Below are positions 1 to 8,409 of a stretch of 41,895 nt of DNA, piece after piece. The stretch lies in the NCBI GenBank assembly GCA_021770785.1, contig JAETQH010000037.1, forward strand, positions 1 to 41,895, given 5' to 3'. The notes below the pieces were generated by a model, which was not told the DNA's origin, ran no database searches, and saw nothing but the letters and a program-made list of their open reading frames with translations. Within the stretch, counting starts at the first letter, position 1; each line of letters starts with the position of its first letter. A program made the translations under genes and the position numbers. This stretch comes from Lachnospiraceae bacterium (lineage in GTDB: Bacteria > Bacillota > Clostridia > Lachnospirales > Lachnospiraceae).

Positions 1-147
1 ACATGCTGAAAGTTTATCCCTTAGCAAAACCAAAGATTTATGTGAGGTTATTCTAAAAGCGAATGTTATTATGAGGAGCCGTGTGCGTGAAAGGCGCACG
101 CACGGTTCTGTGAGGGACTTGCGGCGTGAGCCGCTTGTCTACTCGAC
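1..147 (+). mobile_element. 3' end of a group II intron (truncated by window start)
   Basis: The stretch 76-108 folds as group II intron domain V. Arms 76-83 and 101-108 pair, an inner TGCG/CGCA helix (84-87 with 95-98) is capped by a GAAA-containing loop, and a two-base CG bulge lies at 99-100. Domain VI follows at 112-144: GAG/CTC and GAC/GTC pair around a GCGGC-GTGA-GCCGC hairpin, with an unpaired A at 141 as the candidate branch point. The 3' boundary is placed after GAC at 147, the usual AY end about six bases past the branch A. The reverse transcriptase gene would lie left of the window, so its intactness is unknown. Whether the intron still moves cannot be seen. Confidence 0.85.
76..147 (+). 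ncRNA. Group II intron domains V and VI
   Basis: This is the catalytic core hairpin (domain V) and the branch-point hairpin (domain VI) of the intron. The domain V base pairing, the two-nucleotide bulge and the bulged A of domain VI are all visible. These two domains are needed for lariat splicing, so their good condition suggests a recently active intron rather than an old relic. Confidence 0.8.
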
Positions 148-346
148 TGTCTGGCTAAATGTCCACAGGAATGGCGAGCATAGGATTGTGTCAGCCACAA
201 TTTCCAACTACATCCGAAAGGTGTACTGGTTTATATATCGTATAGGATTACTTTTCCCTGTTGGGTTTCAAATATTTAGAGAACTATAGCAAAAAATTGT
301 TCGCATAATGAATGTGAATGCAGATGTTATTGCCATAGAAGTTACT
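148..346. other. Unassigned 3' exon flank of the intron
   Basis: This is the DNA that the intron interrupted. No reading frame here could be matched to a known protein. The frame that runs on from the intron to a stop at 289 includes domain V and is not a credible gene. The stretch may be the tail of an element or gene whose 5' part lies left of the window. Confidence 0.4.
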
Positions 347-543
347 TTCGCCGAGAAACAGCCGGGAAGCGCAGAGGGTCTCAGACAGACCCTTCTAAGG
401 ACGCCGGTGCTTAGCGAGGTGTTTTCAGCGGATTTATCCGCCTGCTTAGCATCCGCGGCGCTCTAACATCACCGGAGGTGCTGCGGGAGCGAGAGCGTGT
501 CTGACTGAGCCCCTCTGCGCTTCCCGGCGTCCCTCAGCCAAAA
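347..543. repeat. Long GC-rich palindromic element before rsmD
   Basis: Arms 361-378 and 511-528 are exact 18-base inverse complements. Pairing extends outward with mismatches (347-356 with 533-542) and inward at 381-386 with 499-504. Smaller hairpins sit inside, for example GCGGA/TCCGC near 428-441 and CCGGTG/CACCGG at about 404-409 and 470-475. The element is more GC-rich than its flanks and has no credible coding frame. It may be a structured leader RNA for rsmD, a MITE-like or REP-like repeat, or part of the mobile DNA hit by the intron. The sequence alone does not decide between these. Confidence 0.6.
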
Positions 544-599
544 ACCTATATAAAAATATATATTTTTGTAATAAATTGTAAAAAAGGAGAATCCAAAAC

Positions 600-1157
600 A
601 TGAGAATCATCGCCGGCACAGCCCGTAGCATGCCATTAAAAACCGTAGCAGGCACAGACACCCGCCCAACCACAGACCGTATAAAAGAAACCCTGTTTAA
701 CATGCTCCAAGAAGAAGTTCCCGGCAGTTATTTTCTGGATTTATTTGCCGGAAGCGGACAAATCGGCCTAGAAGCGGCCAGCAGAGGCGCCTCCTATGTG
801 GTTTTCGTAGAAAATGCCAAAAGAGCCATCGGCTGTATCGAAGAAAATATCGAGTTCACAAAATTTACCAGGGAAACCAGACTCTACCCCTCGGATGTAA
901 TGACAGCCCTCCGTTCCATGGAAGGAAAATATAAATTCGATGTCATCTTTATGGATCCGCCTTACAACCAGGAGATAGAAAAGGAAGTGCTCCGTTACCT
1001 GTCCACGTCCTCTCTGTTAAAGGACGATACGTTGATTGTGGTGGAGGCATCACTGTCCACAGGCTTCGAGTATTTAGAGGAGATGGGCTTTGTGCTTCGC
1101 AAATTAAAAACCTATAAAACGAATGAGCACGCCTTTATTGTGAAAGCAGAGCAATAA
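600..1157 (+). CDS. rsmD: 16S rRNA (guanine(966)-N(2))-methyltransferase RsmD
   Basis: The 185-residue protein is a class I SAM-dependent methyltransferase that methylates G966 of 16S rRNA during 30S assembly in the cytoplasm. It opens with the family's MRIIAGTARS-type start. The SAM-binding motif DLFAGSGQIGLEA is at about residues 47-59 and the catalytic DPPY motif is at 119-122. Length is normal for RsmD. The start is supported by AAAGGAGA about ten bases upstream. It is followed by coaD, the ylbH-ylbI order of Bacillus. The region before it contains a 16-base AT palindrome (552-567) and the large inverted repeat, so regulation could be unusual. Confidence 0.95.
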   Translation: MRIIAGTARSMPLKTVAGTDTRPTTDRIKETLFNMLQEEVPGSYFLDLFAGSGQIGLEAASRGASYVVFVENAKRAIGCIEENIEFTKFTRETRLYPSDVMTALRSMEGKYKFDVIFMDPPYNQEIEKEVLRYLSTSSLLKDDTLIVVEASLSTGFEYLEEMGFVLRKLKTYKTNEHAFIVKAEQ

Positions 1158-1203
1158 AAGTAATTCTATAGAGCAAAAATAAAACGGCATGGGAGGAATA
1201 CCT

Positions 1204-1689
1204 ATGAAAAAAGCCATTTACCCGGGCAGCTTTGACCCGCTTACCTTAGGGCATATTGATATGATTGAACGTTCTGCAAAAATTGTGGATGAGTTAGTGG
1301 TGGGAGTATTGAACAACAGTGCAAAAAATTCGTTGTTTTCTCTTGAGGAACGTGTTAGTATGATAAAAGAGATGACGGAACATCTGCCGAATGTAACGGT
1401 GGCGTCCTTTGACGGACTGCTTGTGGACTATATGAAAGAAATTGATGCCACCATCATTATCCGTGGACTTCGTGCAGTTACCGATTTTGAATATGAGCTT
1501 CAGATTGCTCAGACGAATCATGTGGAAAATCCGGAAGTGGAAACGATTTTTTTGACCACAAGTCTGCAATACTCTTATTTGAGTTCTACCATTGTCAAGG
1601 AATTTGCATCTTATGGCGGTGATATTGCAAAATTCGTTCCCAAACAATTTATTGATAGAATTTATGCCAAATACAATATTACAAAATAA
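1204..1689 (+). CDS. coaD: Phosphopantetheine adenylyltransferase
   Basis: The 161-residue enzyme adenylates 4'-phosphopantetheine to dephospho-CoA, the penultimate step of coenzyme A synthesis. The nucleotidyltransferase motif [10 protein letters not shown] is near the N-terminus, the [14 protein letters not shown] stretch is typical of CoaD, and [11 protein letters not shown] near the C-terminus is the ISSTxVR-like second nucleotide-binding motif. The start at 1204 is preferred over an in-frame ATG at 1189 because GGGAGG (1191-1196) sits seven bases before it and [12 protein letters not shown] is the family's usual opening. It follows rsmD by 46 bases and probably shares its transcript. Confidence 0.95.
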   Translation: MKKAIYPGSFDPLTLGHIDMIERSAKIVDELVVGVLNNSAKNSLFSLEERVSMIKEMTEHLPNVTVASFDGLLVDYMKEIDATIIIRGLRAVTDFEYELQIAQTNHVENPEVETIFLTTSLQYSYLSSTIVKEFASYGGDIAKFVPKQFIDRIYAKYNITK

Positions 1690-1700
1690 GGAGTGGTACT

Positions 1701-2318
1701 ATGGCAAGTAGAATTGAACAGGTGATTGAGGAAATAGAGGACTATATTGACGGCTGTAAGACCCAGACCTTTAATTCCGCCAATATTGTGGTAAATAAAG
1801 AACAGATGGAAGAGCTTCTGAGCGAACTCCGTACCAAGATACCGGAAGAAATCAAGCGCTATCAGAAGATTATCAGCAACAAAGAGGCGATTTTAGCGGA
1901 TGCCCAGACGAAAGCGGATGCCATCATCGCACAGGCACAGGTGAAAACGGACGAATTAGTCAGCGAGCACCAGATTATGCAGCAGGCATATGCCCAGGCA
2001 AACGAGGTGGTGATGATTGCCACCAAACAGGCGCAGGAGATTTTAGACAATGCCACCAATGATGCCAACAATATCCGGATGGGGGCTATGCAATATACGG
2101 ATGATATTTTAAAGAATCTGGAAAATACGATTTCTCATTCTATGGAAACATCAAAATCACGCCACGATTCTTATATGAGTTCCCTACAAGGCTTTTTAGA
2201 TGTTGTGACAGCTAACCGTGCAGAGTTAAACCCCATAGCGGACGAACCGGCGGAAACATCCAGGAAAGAAGAACTGCCCAATGTTCAGATTTCCTCTGAT
2301 ATGTTAGGCAATTTCTGA
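1701..2318 (+). CDS. Coiled-coil protein of unknown function next to coaD
   Basis: The 205-residue protein has no signal peptide or membrane segment. Residues about 50-125 are rich in Ala, Gln, Lys and Glu with heptad-like spacing and should form a long coiled coil, like subunit b/H or DivIVA-type stalks. A short Pro/Glu-rich linker and a tail ending DMLGNF follow. Such proteins are often auto-named ATPase or V-type ATPase subunit H because of coiled-coil similarity, but there is no nucleotide-binding motif. It starts 11 bases after coaD with a GGAG ribosome site and is probably cotranscribed with it. A scaffold role is possible but unproven. Confidence 0.8.
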   Translation: MASRIEQVIEEIEDYIDGCKTQTFNSANIVVNKEQMEELLSELRTKIPEEIKRYQKIISNKEAILADAQTKADAIIAQAQVKTDELVSEHQIMQQAYAQANEVVMIATKQAQEILDNATNDANNIRMGAMQYTDDILKNLENTISHSMETSKSRHDSYMSSLQGFLDVVTANRAELNPIADEPAETSRKEELPNVQISSDMLGNF

Positions 2319-2355
2319 AAACCTGTCGTGCGGTGCAGTGAAATTGGCAGCACTG

Positions 2356-3297
2356 TCACAGAATACACAGGCAGGCGATAAGTCCCGCAAGCAGTGTGGA
2401 GACTGCGGTTAACACCAGCTTTAGCAGGAGGTAGCGTTTCATGGAAAGGTCGGTTCCTTTCACCATGGAGTTGGTCTGTGCAATGCCGGAAAGACCTCCG
2501 AAGGCGGTAAAGGACATGGCGAGAACGTAGCGCAGCCTTCCGGGGAGGGGAAGTTTCGATAACTGGTGAATGCCGTTGGTGATTTCTGTCATTCCGGTGA
2601 GCAGGACTTTTACCGTATCGGGAATCGGCAGGAGCTCTAACATGGACGCAAACATGGAAAACAGCATAATATAACCACCCAGTCGGGTTAATGTTTCAAA
2701 ACCATTCATGATGCCGGCATCTATGATTTTAAAATTCATTTGAGATTTAGATGCCGGTGTTTTTTGTGTTCTGCTTTCTGTTCCAGAGAGAGTTTGTTTT
2801 TTCAGCTTCGGCAGCAGCAGACCTCCTAAGAGCACCGGAGGCAGATACAGTACCAGATAACTGAGTAAAACCATGGAGGGCAGTTTTAACTCCTGACAGA
2901 GGATAAAACTGCTGATAAATACAGGGCTGATGTTGTTGGTGATGATGAAGAGAATTTCTGCCTCTTCCTGTGAGATTTTCCCGCATTTTAGCAGCTCCGC
3001 ACAGTTTTTACTCCCCATGGGGAAACCAAAGAGAAAGCCGGATAAAATCACAAACGCTCCGTTTTTACTTCCCGGAAGAATGATTCTGGTAACGGGATAA
3101 ATATATTTTGTCAGGTAAGTCAAATAATTCGAATAAATCAGAATATTTGACAGAATGGCAAAGGGAAGCAGAGAGGGCAGCACCCGCTCATACCAGAGCA
3201 CCAGGCCGTTTGCGGCGGCAGGGACAGCTCTCTGGGGAAAACATAAAATATACGCAATAAAAATAAGAAAACCGAGGAATATTAATTTCTTTTTCAT
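2356..3297 (-). CDS. ylbJ: Sporulation integral membrane protein YlbJ
   Basis: The 313-residue polytopic membrane protein has a nucleoside-recognition (Gate) fold. A hydrophobic N-terminal helix is followed by several membrane spans with conserved Gly/Pro-rich segments such as SGFLFGFPMGSK and AFGGLSGIAQT. In Bacillus, ylbJ is a sigma-E-dependent gene needed for resistant spores and lies next to rsmD and coaD. The same neighbourhood here, though on the opposite strand, supports the call. No clear Shine-Dalgarno sequence precedes the ATG, and a candidate sigma-E promoter ends only five bases before it. It is convergent with the coiled-coil gene and divergent from pepD. Confidence 0.9.
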   Translation of the reverse strand: MKKKLIFLGFLIFIAYILCFPQRAVPAAANGLVLWYERVLPSLLPFAILSNILIYSNYLTYLTKYIYPVTRIILPGSKNGAFVILSGFLFGFPMGSKNCAELLKCGKISQEEAEILFIITNNISPVFISSFILCQELKLPSMVLLSYLVLYLPPVLLGGLLLPKLKKQTLSGTESRTQKTPASKSQMNFKIIDAGIMNGFETLTRLGGYIMLFSMFASMLELLPIPDTVKVLLTGMTEITNGIHQLSKLPLPGRLRYVLAMSFTAFGGLSGIAQTNSMVKGTDLSMKRYLLLKLVLTAVSTLLAGLIACLCIL

Positions 3298-3302
3298 ATT
3301 AA

Positions 3303-3331
3303 ACTATATGAAAGGCAGGAGGATACTATGA
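3303..3331 (-). promoter_or_regulatory. Candidate sigma-E promoter of ylbJ
   Basis: Read on the - strand there is TCATAGT (3325-3331), a 14-base spacer and CATATAGT (3303-3310). These fit the Bacillus sigma-E consensus (KMATATT, about 14 bases, CATACANT) at six of seven and seven of eight positions, counting degenerate positions. The -35 covers the pepD start codon. Transcription would begin at or very near the ylbJ ATG, giving an almost leaderless mRNA, which fits the missing ribosome site. Confidence 0.45.
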
Positions 3332-4776
3332 AACACACAGGAAAATTAAATTTAAAACCGGAAAATGTATTTTACTATTTTGAGCAGCTGGCGGCAATTC
3401 CCCACGGTTCAAGAAACACAAAGCAAATCAGCGATTATCTGGTGTCGTTTGCCAGAGAGCTTGGGTTAGAGTACTACCAGGATGAGGCAAATAACGTGGT
3501 CATGATTCAGGAGGCAACGCCGGGTTATGAAAACGCAGACCCTATCATTATTCAGGGACATATGGATATGGTCTGTGAGAAAGAGAGCGGCTGTGACATT
3601 GATTTTGAGAAAGAGGGCTTAAGGCTCTACGTGGACGGAGATTTCTTAAAGGCAGAGGGGACCACCTTAGGCGGTGATGACGGCATTGCGGTGGCCTATG
3701 CCCTTGCTATTTTGGCAGACGAGGAAATCGCCCACCCCAGATTAGAGGTTGTTATTACCGTGGACGAAGAAATCGGAATGCTTGGGGCAGAGAGCATTGA
3801 TTTGTCTATGCTAAAGGGGCATAAGATGTTAAATATTGATTCTGACGAAGAGGGGCATTTCCTCACCAGCTGCGCCGGAGGTATGACGGTGGAAACCAGG
3901 ATTCCGGTGTCCTATATCAGCCAGAAGGGCATTCCCCTTAATGTTACGGTTACCGGGTTAGAAGGCGGGCATTCCGGCAGCGAAATCCACAAGGAGCACG
4001 GCAATGCCAATATTCTCATGGGCCGTGTCCTAAAATATCTCTCTGACCGGGGGGAGATGGGAATTTCTGCTTTGGCAGGGGGCTTAAAGGACAATGCCAT
4101 TCCCAGGGAATGCCGTGCCGAATTGTTACTTCCCGATGAGAAAAAAGAGGAAATGATATCTTATATAAAGGAAATCGAGGGCATTTTACAGAAGGAGTAT
4201 GCCGTTTCCGATAAAAACGTCCGCATTGATGTGGAAGAAGCGGTGGAGACGGAAAGGGAGATTTTATCTTTCGCTTCCATGACGAAGGTGATTTTTTATC
4301 TTCGGAACGTGCCAGACGGCGTGCAGCATATGAGCATGGTAATGCCGGGTCTGGTGGAAACTTCCTTAAATGCCGGAATTATGGAATTGACGCCGGAGAG
4401 CTTCAAAATTATTTCCTCCGTGCGGAGCAGCGTTTCCACCAGAAAGGAAGAGTTAGGTGACAAGCTGGAATATTTGGCTGAATTTTTAGGCGGAGAGACG
4501 GAAATGAGCGGAGGATACCCGGCATGGGAGTACCGTGCGGATTCGGAAATCCGTGAGGGTATCAGTGCGGTTTACGAAGAGCTGTTCGGGGAAAAACCGG
4601 TATTTGAAGCCATTCATGCAGGATTAGAGTGCGGTATTTTATCCGGTAAAATTGCGGATTTAGACTGCGTTTCCTTTGGACCGAACAATTATGACATCCA
4701 TACCCCGAAGGAGCGGTTAAGTATCTCTTCCACAGAGCGGATATGGCGATTATTAGTAGAATTTTTAAAGAGATAA
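3328..4776 (+). CDS. pepD: Aminoacyl-histidine dipeptidase (M20 family PepD)
   Basis: The 482-residue cytosolic zinc dipeptidase cleaves Xaa-His dipeptides such as carnosine. The M20 metal and catalytic residues are visible: GHMDMVCEK with His78 and Asp80, GGDDG with Asp117/118, and VDEEIGM with catalytic Glu147/Glu148. A conserved dimerisation/lid segment containing GLEGGHSG follows, and the C-terminal AIHAGLECG and SFGPNNYDIHTPKE stretches are typical of PepD. Length is normal. A strong AGGAGG lies six bases before the ATG. The gene starts only 30 bases from divergent ylbJ. Confidence 0.95.
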   Translation: MKHTGKLNLKPENVFYYFEQLAAIPHGSRNTKQISDYLVSFARELGLEYYQDEANNVVMIQEATPGYENADPIIIQGHMDMVCEKESGCDIDFEKEGLRLYVDGDFLKAEGTTLGGDDGIAVAYALAILADEEIAHPRLEVVITVDEEIGMLGAESIDLSMLKGHKMLNIDSDEEGHFLTSCAGGMTVETRIPVSYISQKGIPLNVTVTGLEGGHSGSEIHKEHGNANILMGRVLKYLSDRGEMGISALAGGLKDNAIPRECRAELLLPDEKKEEMISYIKEIEGILQKEYAVSDKNVRIDVEEAVETEREILSFASMTKVIFYLRNVPDGVQHMSMVMPGLVETSLNAGIMELTPESFKIISSVRSSVSTRKEELGDKLEYLAEFLGGETEMSGGYPAWEYRADSEIREGISAVYEELFGEKPVFEAIHAGLECGILSGKIADLDCVSFGPNNYDIHTPKERLSISSTERIWRLLVEFLKR

Positions 4777-4817
4777 CAGCATTCTTCTAAAAGTAAATGT
4801 TTCAAGTGGCGGAAAGT

Positions 4818-5660
4818 ATGAAATTAAATCGTATCAGTGTCTTACTATTATTTCTTGCGGTGGTCTTTGCCAATGTATTTTTGCAGGACCTCATCTGCGA
4901 GAGGGTACAGCAGATAAACTGTTTTTTCTACGAGACTGCATACGAGAACATGAGAAACCATAACCTGCCGGAGGAGCTTATGGAGACCTTTCTTAAGGCT
5001 TCCGGCGGGGACATCAACCGTTACAGTGAGCTTTTGACCATGTATTTTGCCACGGGAGCCACTGTGACGGACGTGAAAACGTTAGAAAAAGAGATTGATT
5101 ATGTAAAAAAATACCGCGGAGAAGATTTTGAGGGTATCAGACAGCAGATTGCCGCGTTGTGGCAGGATTTAGAGGCATTCCCGGTGGGGAAAATCTCCAA
5201 TGCACCCGAGGCAACGGTTTCCTTTGAAAACAGTTGGATGCAGAGCCGTACCTTCGGCGGTGACAGGGGGCATGAGGGGACGGATATTATGGCTTCTGTC
5301 AATGAAAGAGGAATTTACCCGGTATACAGCATGACAGACGGTGTAGTTGAAAATATCGGCTGGCTGCGGTTAGGCGGCTACCGGATTGGTGTCAGGAGCC
5401 CCTCCGGGGCATATTTTTATTACGCCCATTTGGCGGAATATGCCAGGGAATTTGAAATTGGAGAAGAGGTTGCGGCAGGGACACTGCTGGGATTTATGGG
5501 AGATACGGGGTACAGCGACGTGGAGGGAACCACAGGGAATTTTGCGGTGCATTTGCATTTAGGAATGTACCTGAAGGATGGAAACGGCTGCGAGTTTAGT
5601 GTAAATTCCTACCCTATGCTGGTTTATCTCTGGGAAAAGCAGGGGAAACAATTACGGTAG
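4818..5660 (+). CDS. Membrane-anchored M23 (LytM-type) metallopeptidase
   Basis: The 280-residue protein has an N-terminal hydrophobic anchor (about residues 5-23), a helical spacer (about 25-135) and a C-terminal peptidase M23 domain. The zinc ligands and catalytic residues appear intact: HEGTD (His152, Asp156), YAHL (His204) and HLHLG (His245, His247). It should therefore be an active peptidoglycan endopeptidase facing outside the membrane. The start at 4818 is preferred over an in-frame ATG at 4797 because GGCGGAAAG precedes it and nothing resembling a ribosome site precedes 4797. It follows pepD by about 40 bases. The substrate bond is not known. Confidence 0.85.
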   Translation: MKLNRISVLLLFLAVVFANVFLQDLICERVQQINCFFYETAYENMRNHNLPEELMETFLKASGGDINRYSELLTMYFATGATVTDVKTLEKEIDYVKKYRGEDFEGIRQQIAALWQDLEAFPVGKISNAPEATVSFENSWMQSRTFGGDRGHEGTDIMASVNERGIYPVYSMTDGVVENIGWLRLGGYRIGVRSPSGAYFYYAHLAEYAREFEIGEEVAAGTLLGFMGDTGYSDVEGTTGNFAVHLHLGMYLKDGNGCEFSVNSYPMLVYLWEKQGKQLR

Positions 5661-5722
5661 AAGGAGCGCAGAAACGGAGCACCATTTAGGAAAAAAACAT
5701 TAGGAGAAAAGAAAGGCTTTGT

Positions 5723-6454
5723 ATGGCAATTCGGCTTGACAAATATTTAACGGAACTGGGAATCGGTACCCGCAGCGAGGTGAAAAAGTATATCAAAGCG
5801 GGGTTGGTGACGGTGGACGGCGTACCGGAAAAGAAGCCGGAAGTAAAAATTGAGGAAGAGAGGGCGCAGGTCTGTTTCCGGGAGAAAAGACTTTCCTATG
5901 CGGCATATGAATATTATCTGTTCCACAAGCCGGCGGGCTGTGTCAGCGCCACCGAAGATAAGATACATAAGACGGTGATGGACTATCTGACCGATACGAA
6001 ACGGAAGGATTTGTTTCCCGTGGGGAGACTTGACATTGACACGGAGGGGCTGTTGTTTCTCACAAATGACGGCACCCTCGCCCACGAATTGTTAAGCCCG
6101 GCGAAGCATGTGCCAAAGACCTATTATGCAAAGGTAGAAGGACATGTCACAAAAAAAGATGTAAACCTTTTTAAAAATGGGGTTGACATAGGGGAGGAAA
6201 AGCCCACAAAACCCGCAGAACTGGTGATACTGTCGGAGGGTGACATTTCGGAAATCCGGTTGACAATTACGGAAGGGAAGTTTCACCAGGTCAAGCGGAT
6301 GTTTGAAGCGGTGGGAAAGCGGGTGGTTTATTTAAAACGGCTTTCCATGGGGACGCTGGTTCTGCCGGAGGATTTAAAGCCGGGAGAGTACCGGCCGCTG
6401 ACGAAGCAGGAACTGAGGGAACTTAAAAATATAAATGTAAGGAGATTTACATGA
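5723..6454 (+). CDS. RsuA/RluB-family pseudouridine synthase
   Basis: The 243-residue protein has an N-terminal S4 RNA-binding domain (residues 1-48, [20 protein letters not shown]) and an RsuA-type catalytic domain. The catalytic aspartate is Asp104 in [11 protein letters not shown], and the [13 protein letters not shown] stretch is typical of the family. It converts a specific uridine in ribosomal RNA to pseudouridine. By length and motif order it is nearest to RsuA (16S U516), but RluB/RluF-type specificity cannot be excluded. Its stop overlaps the start of the next gene by four bases, so the two are translationally coupled. Confidence 0.9.
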   Translation: MAIRLDKYLTELGIGTRSEVKKYIKAGLVTVDGVPEKKPEVKIEEERAQVCFREKRLSYAAYEYYLFHKPAGCVSATEDKIHKTVMDYLTDTKRKDLFPVGRLDIDTEGLLFLTNDGTLAHELLSPAKHVPKTYYAKVEGHVTKKDVNLFKNGVDIGEEKPTKPAELVILSEGDISEIRLTITEGKFHQVKRMFEAVGKRVVYLKRLSMGTLVLPEDLKPGEYRPLTKQELRELKNINVRRFT

Positions 6455-8394
6455 GTAACGGATTTTTGCCGATAAGCAGAGAGGATATGTTAGAAGCCGG
6501 AATCGAGCAGTTTGATTTCGTCTATGTCTGCGGGGATGCCTATGTGGACCATCCCTCCTTTGGACATGCTATTATTTCAAGGCTTTTAGAAGCCCACGGT
6601 TATAAAGTGGGAATCATTTCCCAGCCTGACTGGAGGGATAAAAATTCCGTCTGTATGTTAGGTGAGCCGAGGCTCGGTTTTCTGGTATCGGCGGGAAATA
6701 TGGATTCCATGGTAAATCATTATTCCGTATCCAAAAAGAGGCGTGCCACGGATGCCTTTACCCCCGGCGGCGTCATGGGAAAACGTCCCGATTATGCCAC
6801 GATTGTGTATTGCAACCTGATTCGCCAGACCTACAAGCATACACCTATTATTATCGGCGGCATTGAGGCGAGCCTCCGCCGTCTCGCCCATTACGATTAC
6901 TGGTCCAATAAACTGAAACGCTCCATTCTGTTGGATTCCGGTGCCGATATTATTTCCTACGGCATGGGGGAGCACAGTATCATAGAGATTGCGGATGCGT
7001 TAAACAGCGGACTGGACATAAAAGATATTACGTTTATAAGTGGGACAGTTTATAAGACCAGAAACCGGGAGGATATCTACGACGCCATCGAACTGCCTCA
7101 TTATGAGGCTTTGCTGGCGGACAAAAAAGAATATGCCGGAAGCTTTTATACCCAGTACTGCAACACCGACCCCTTTGTGGCAAAGCGCCTGTTTGAGACA
7201 TATGACAGAAAAATGTTTGTGGTGCAGAATCCTCCGGCAAAGCCATTGAGCCAGAGCGAGATGGATCAGGTATACGCCCTGCCCTACATGAGGACGTATC
7301 ACCCCTCCTATGAAGAGGCAGGCGGTGTTCCGGCAATCACGGAGGTAAAATTTTCCTTAGTTAGCAACCGGGGCTGTTACGGAGGCTGCAGCTTTTGCGC
7401 CCTGACGTTTCACCAGGGACGAATCATCCAGACCAGAAGCCACGAGTCCATTTTGGCGGAGGCAAAAAAAATGGTGTGGGAGCCGGACTTTAAGGGGTAT
7501 ATTCATGATGTGGGCGGCCCCACGGCAAACTTCCGTGCGCCCTCCTGTGAAAAGCAGCTGACCAAGGGAGTTTGCCCCAACAAACAATGCCTGTTTCCAA
7601 AACCCTGTAAAAATTTGCGAGTTGACCATAAGGATTACCTGAAGCTCTTAAGAAGCCTGCGGGAGCTCCCTAATGTAAAGAAGGTTTTTATCCGTTCCGG
7701 TATCCGGTTCGATTACCTGATTTATGATGAGGATGCGACTTTTCTTCAGGAACTCTGTGAGCACCATGTCAGCGGGCAGTTAAAAGTGGCACCGGAGCAT
7801 ATCTCCGATACGGTGTTAGAGAAAATGGGGAAACCCGGTGTGGATGTGTACAAGCGGTTTGTGCAGGCGTACCGGGATATGAATAAAAAAATCGGCAAGG
7901 AGCAGTATTTAGTGCCTTACCTGATGTCTTCCCATCCCGGTTCCACCTTAAAGGAAGCGGTGGAGCTGGCGGAATTTCTAAGGGATTTAGGCTATATGCC
8001 GGAGCAGGTGCAGGATTTTTATCCCACTCCCTCCACGATTTCCACCTGTATGTATTATACCGGGCTTGACCCAAGGACCATGGAGCCCGTCTATGTGGCA
8101 GTGAATCCCCATGAGAAAGCAATGCAGCGGGCATTGATACAGTACCGGAACCCGAAAAATTATGATTTGGTGGTGGAAGCGCTGACGAAGGCCGGGCGGA
8201 CGGATTTAATCGGCTTTGACAAGCATTGCCTGGTGCGTCCGAGAAATACGTTTCATGGGAAAAACGGGACGGCGGGCAGCGCTTACGCCGGAGACAATCA
8301 TAAGAGAGCCGGGAAAACGAATGCCGGAGGCAATCGGAAAGATTCCGGTAAGGGAAAGAAAAAAACAATCCGCAATGTCCATAAGAAGAAATAA
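6451..8394 (+). CDS. YgiQ family radical SAM protein
   Basis: The 647-residue protein has an N-terminal cobalamin-binding-like region, then a radical SAM core with the CxxxCxxC cluster motif CYGGCSFC (Cys309, Cys313, Cys316) binding a 4Fe-4S cluster. A cysteine-rich insert with [16 protein letters not shown] follows the core start. The last 45 or so residues are a Gly/Lys/Asn-rich basic tail, probably disordered, and may bind RNA. The reaction is not known for this family. It overlaps the upstream pseudouridine synthase and is 15 bases before another, so a link to RNA modification is a fair inference only. Confidence 0.92.
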   Translation: MSNGFLPISREDMLEAGIEQFDFVYVCGDAYVDHPSFGHAIISRLLEAHGYKVGIISQPDWRDKNSVCMLGEPRLGFLVSAGNMDSMVNHYSVSKKRRATDAFTPGGVMGKRPDYATIVYCNLIRQTYKHTPIIIGGIEASLRRLAHYDYWSNKLKRSILLDSGADIISYGMGEHSIIEIADALNSGLDIKDITFISGTVYKTRNREDIYDAIELPHYEALLADKKEYAGSFYTQYCNTDPFVAKRLFETYDRKMFVVQNPPAKPLSQSEMDQVYALPYMRTYHPSYEEAGGVPAITEVKFSLVSNRGCYGGCSFCALTFHQGRIIQTRSHESILAEAKKMVWEPDFKGYIHDVGGPTANFRAPSCEKQLTKGVCPNKQCLFPKPCKNLRVDHKDYLKLLRSLRELPNVKKVFIRSGIRFDYLIYDEDATFLQELCEHHVSGQLKVAPEHISDTVLEKMGKPGVDVYKRFVQAYRDMNKKIGKEQYLVPYLMSSHPGSTLKEAVELAEFLRDLGYMPEQVQDFYPTPSTISTCMYYTGLDPRTMEPVYVAVNPHEKAMQRALIQYRNPKNYDLVVEALTKAGRTDLIGFDKHCLVRPRNTFHGKNGTAGSAYAGDNHKRAGKTNAGGNRKDSGKGKKKTIRNVHKKK

Positions 8395-8409
8395 CAGCGG
8401 GAGGAAATT

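Noticed and set aside
71..289. Open frame of 72 codons over the intron end and its flank
   Set aside because: It runs through group II domain V and VI, has no ribosome site and resembles no protein.
446..703. - strand frame over the palindromic element and the rsmD start
   Set aside because: It overlaps a well-supported gene and an inverted repeat, and shows no protein family signal.
7769..8368. Long - strand frame (199 codons) opposite the YgiQ-type gene
   Set aside because: It is antisense to a clear radical SAM gene, has an unusual Pro/Ser/Arg-rich composition and no ribosome site.
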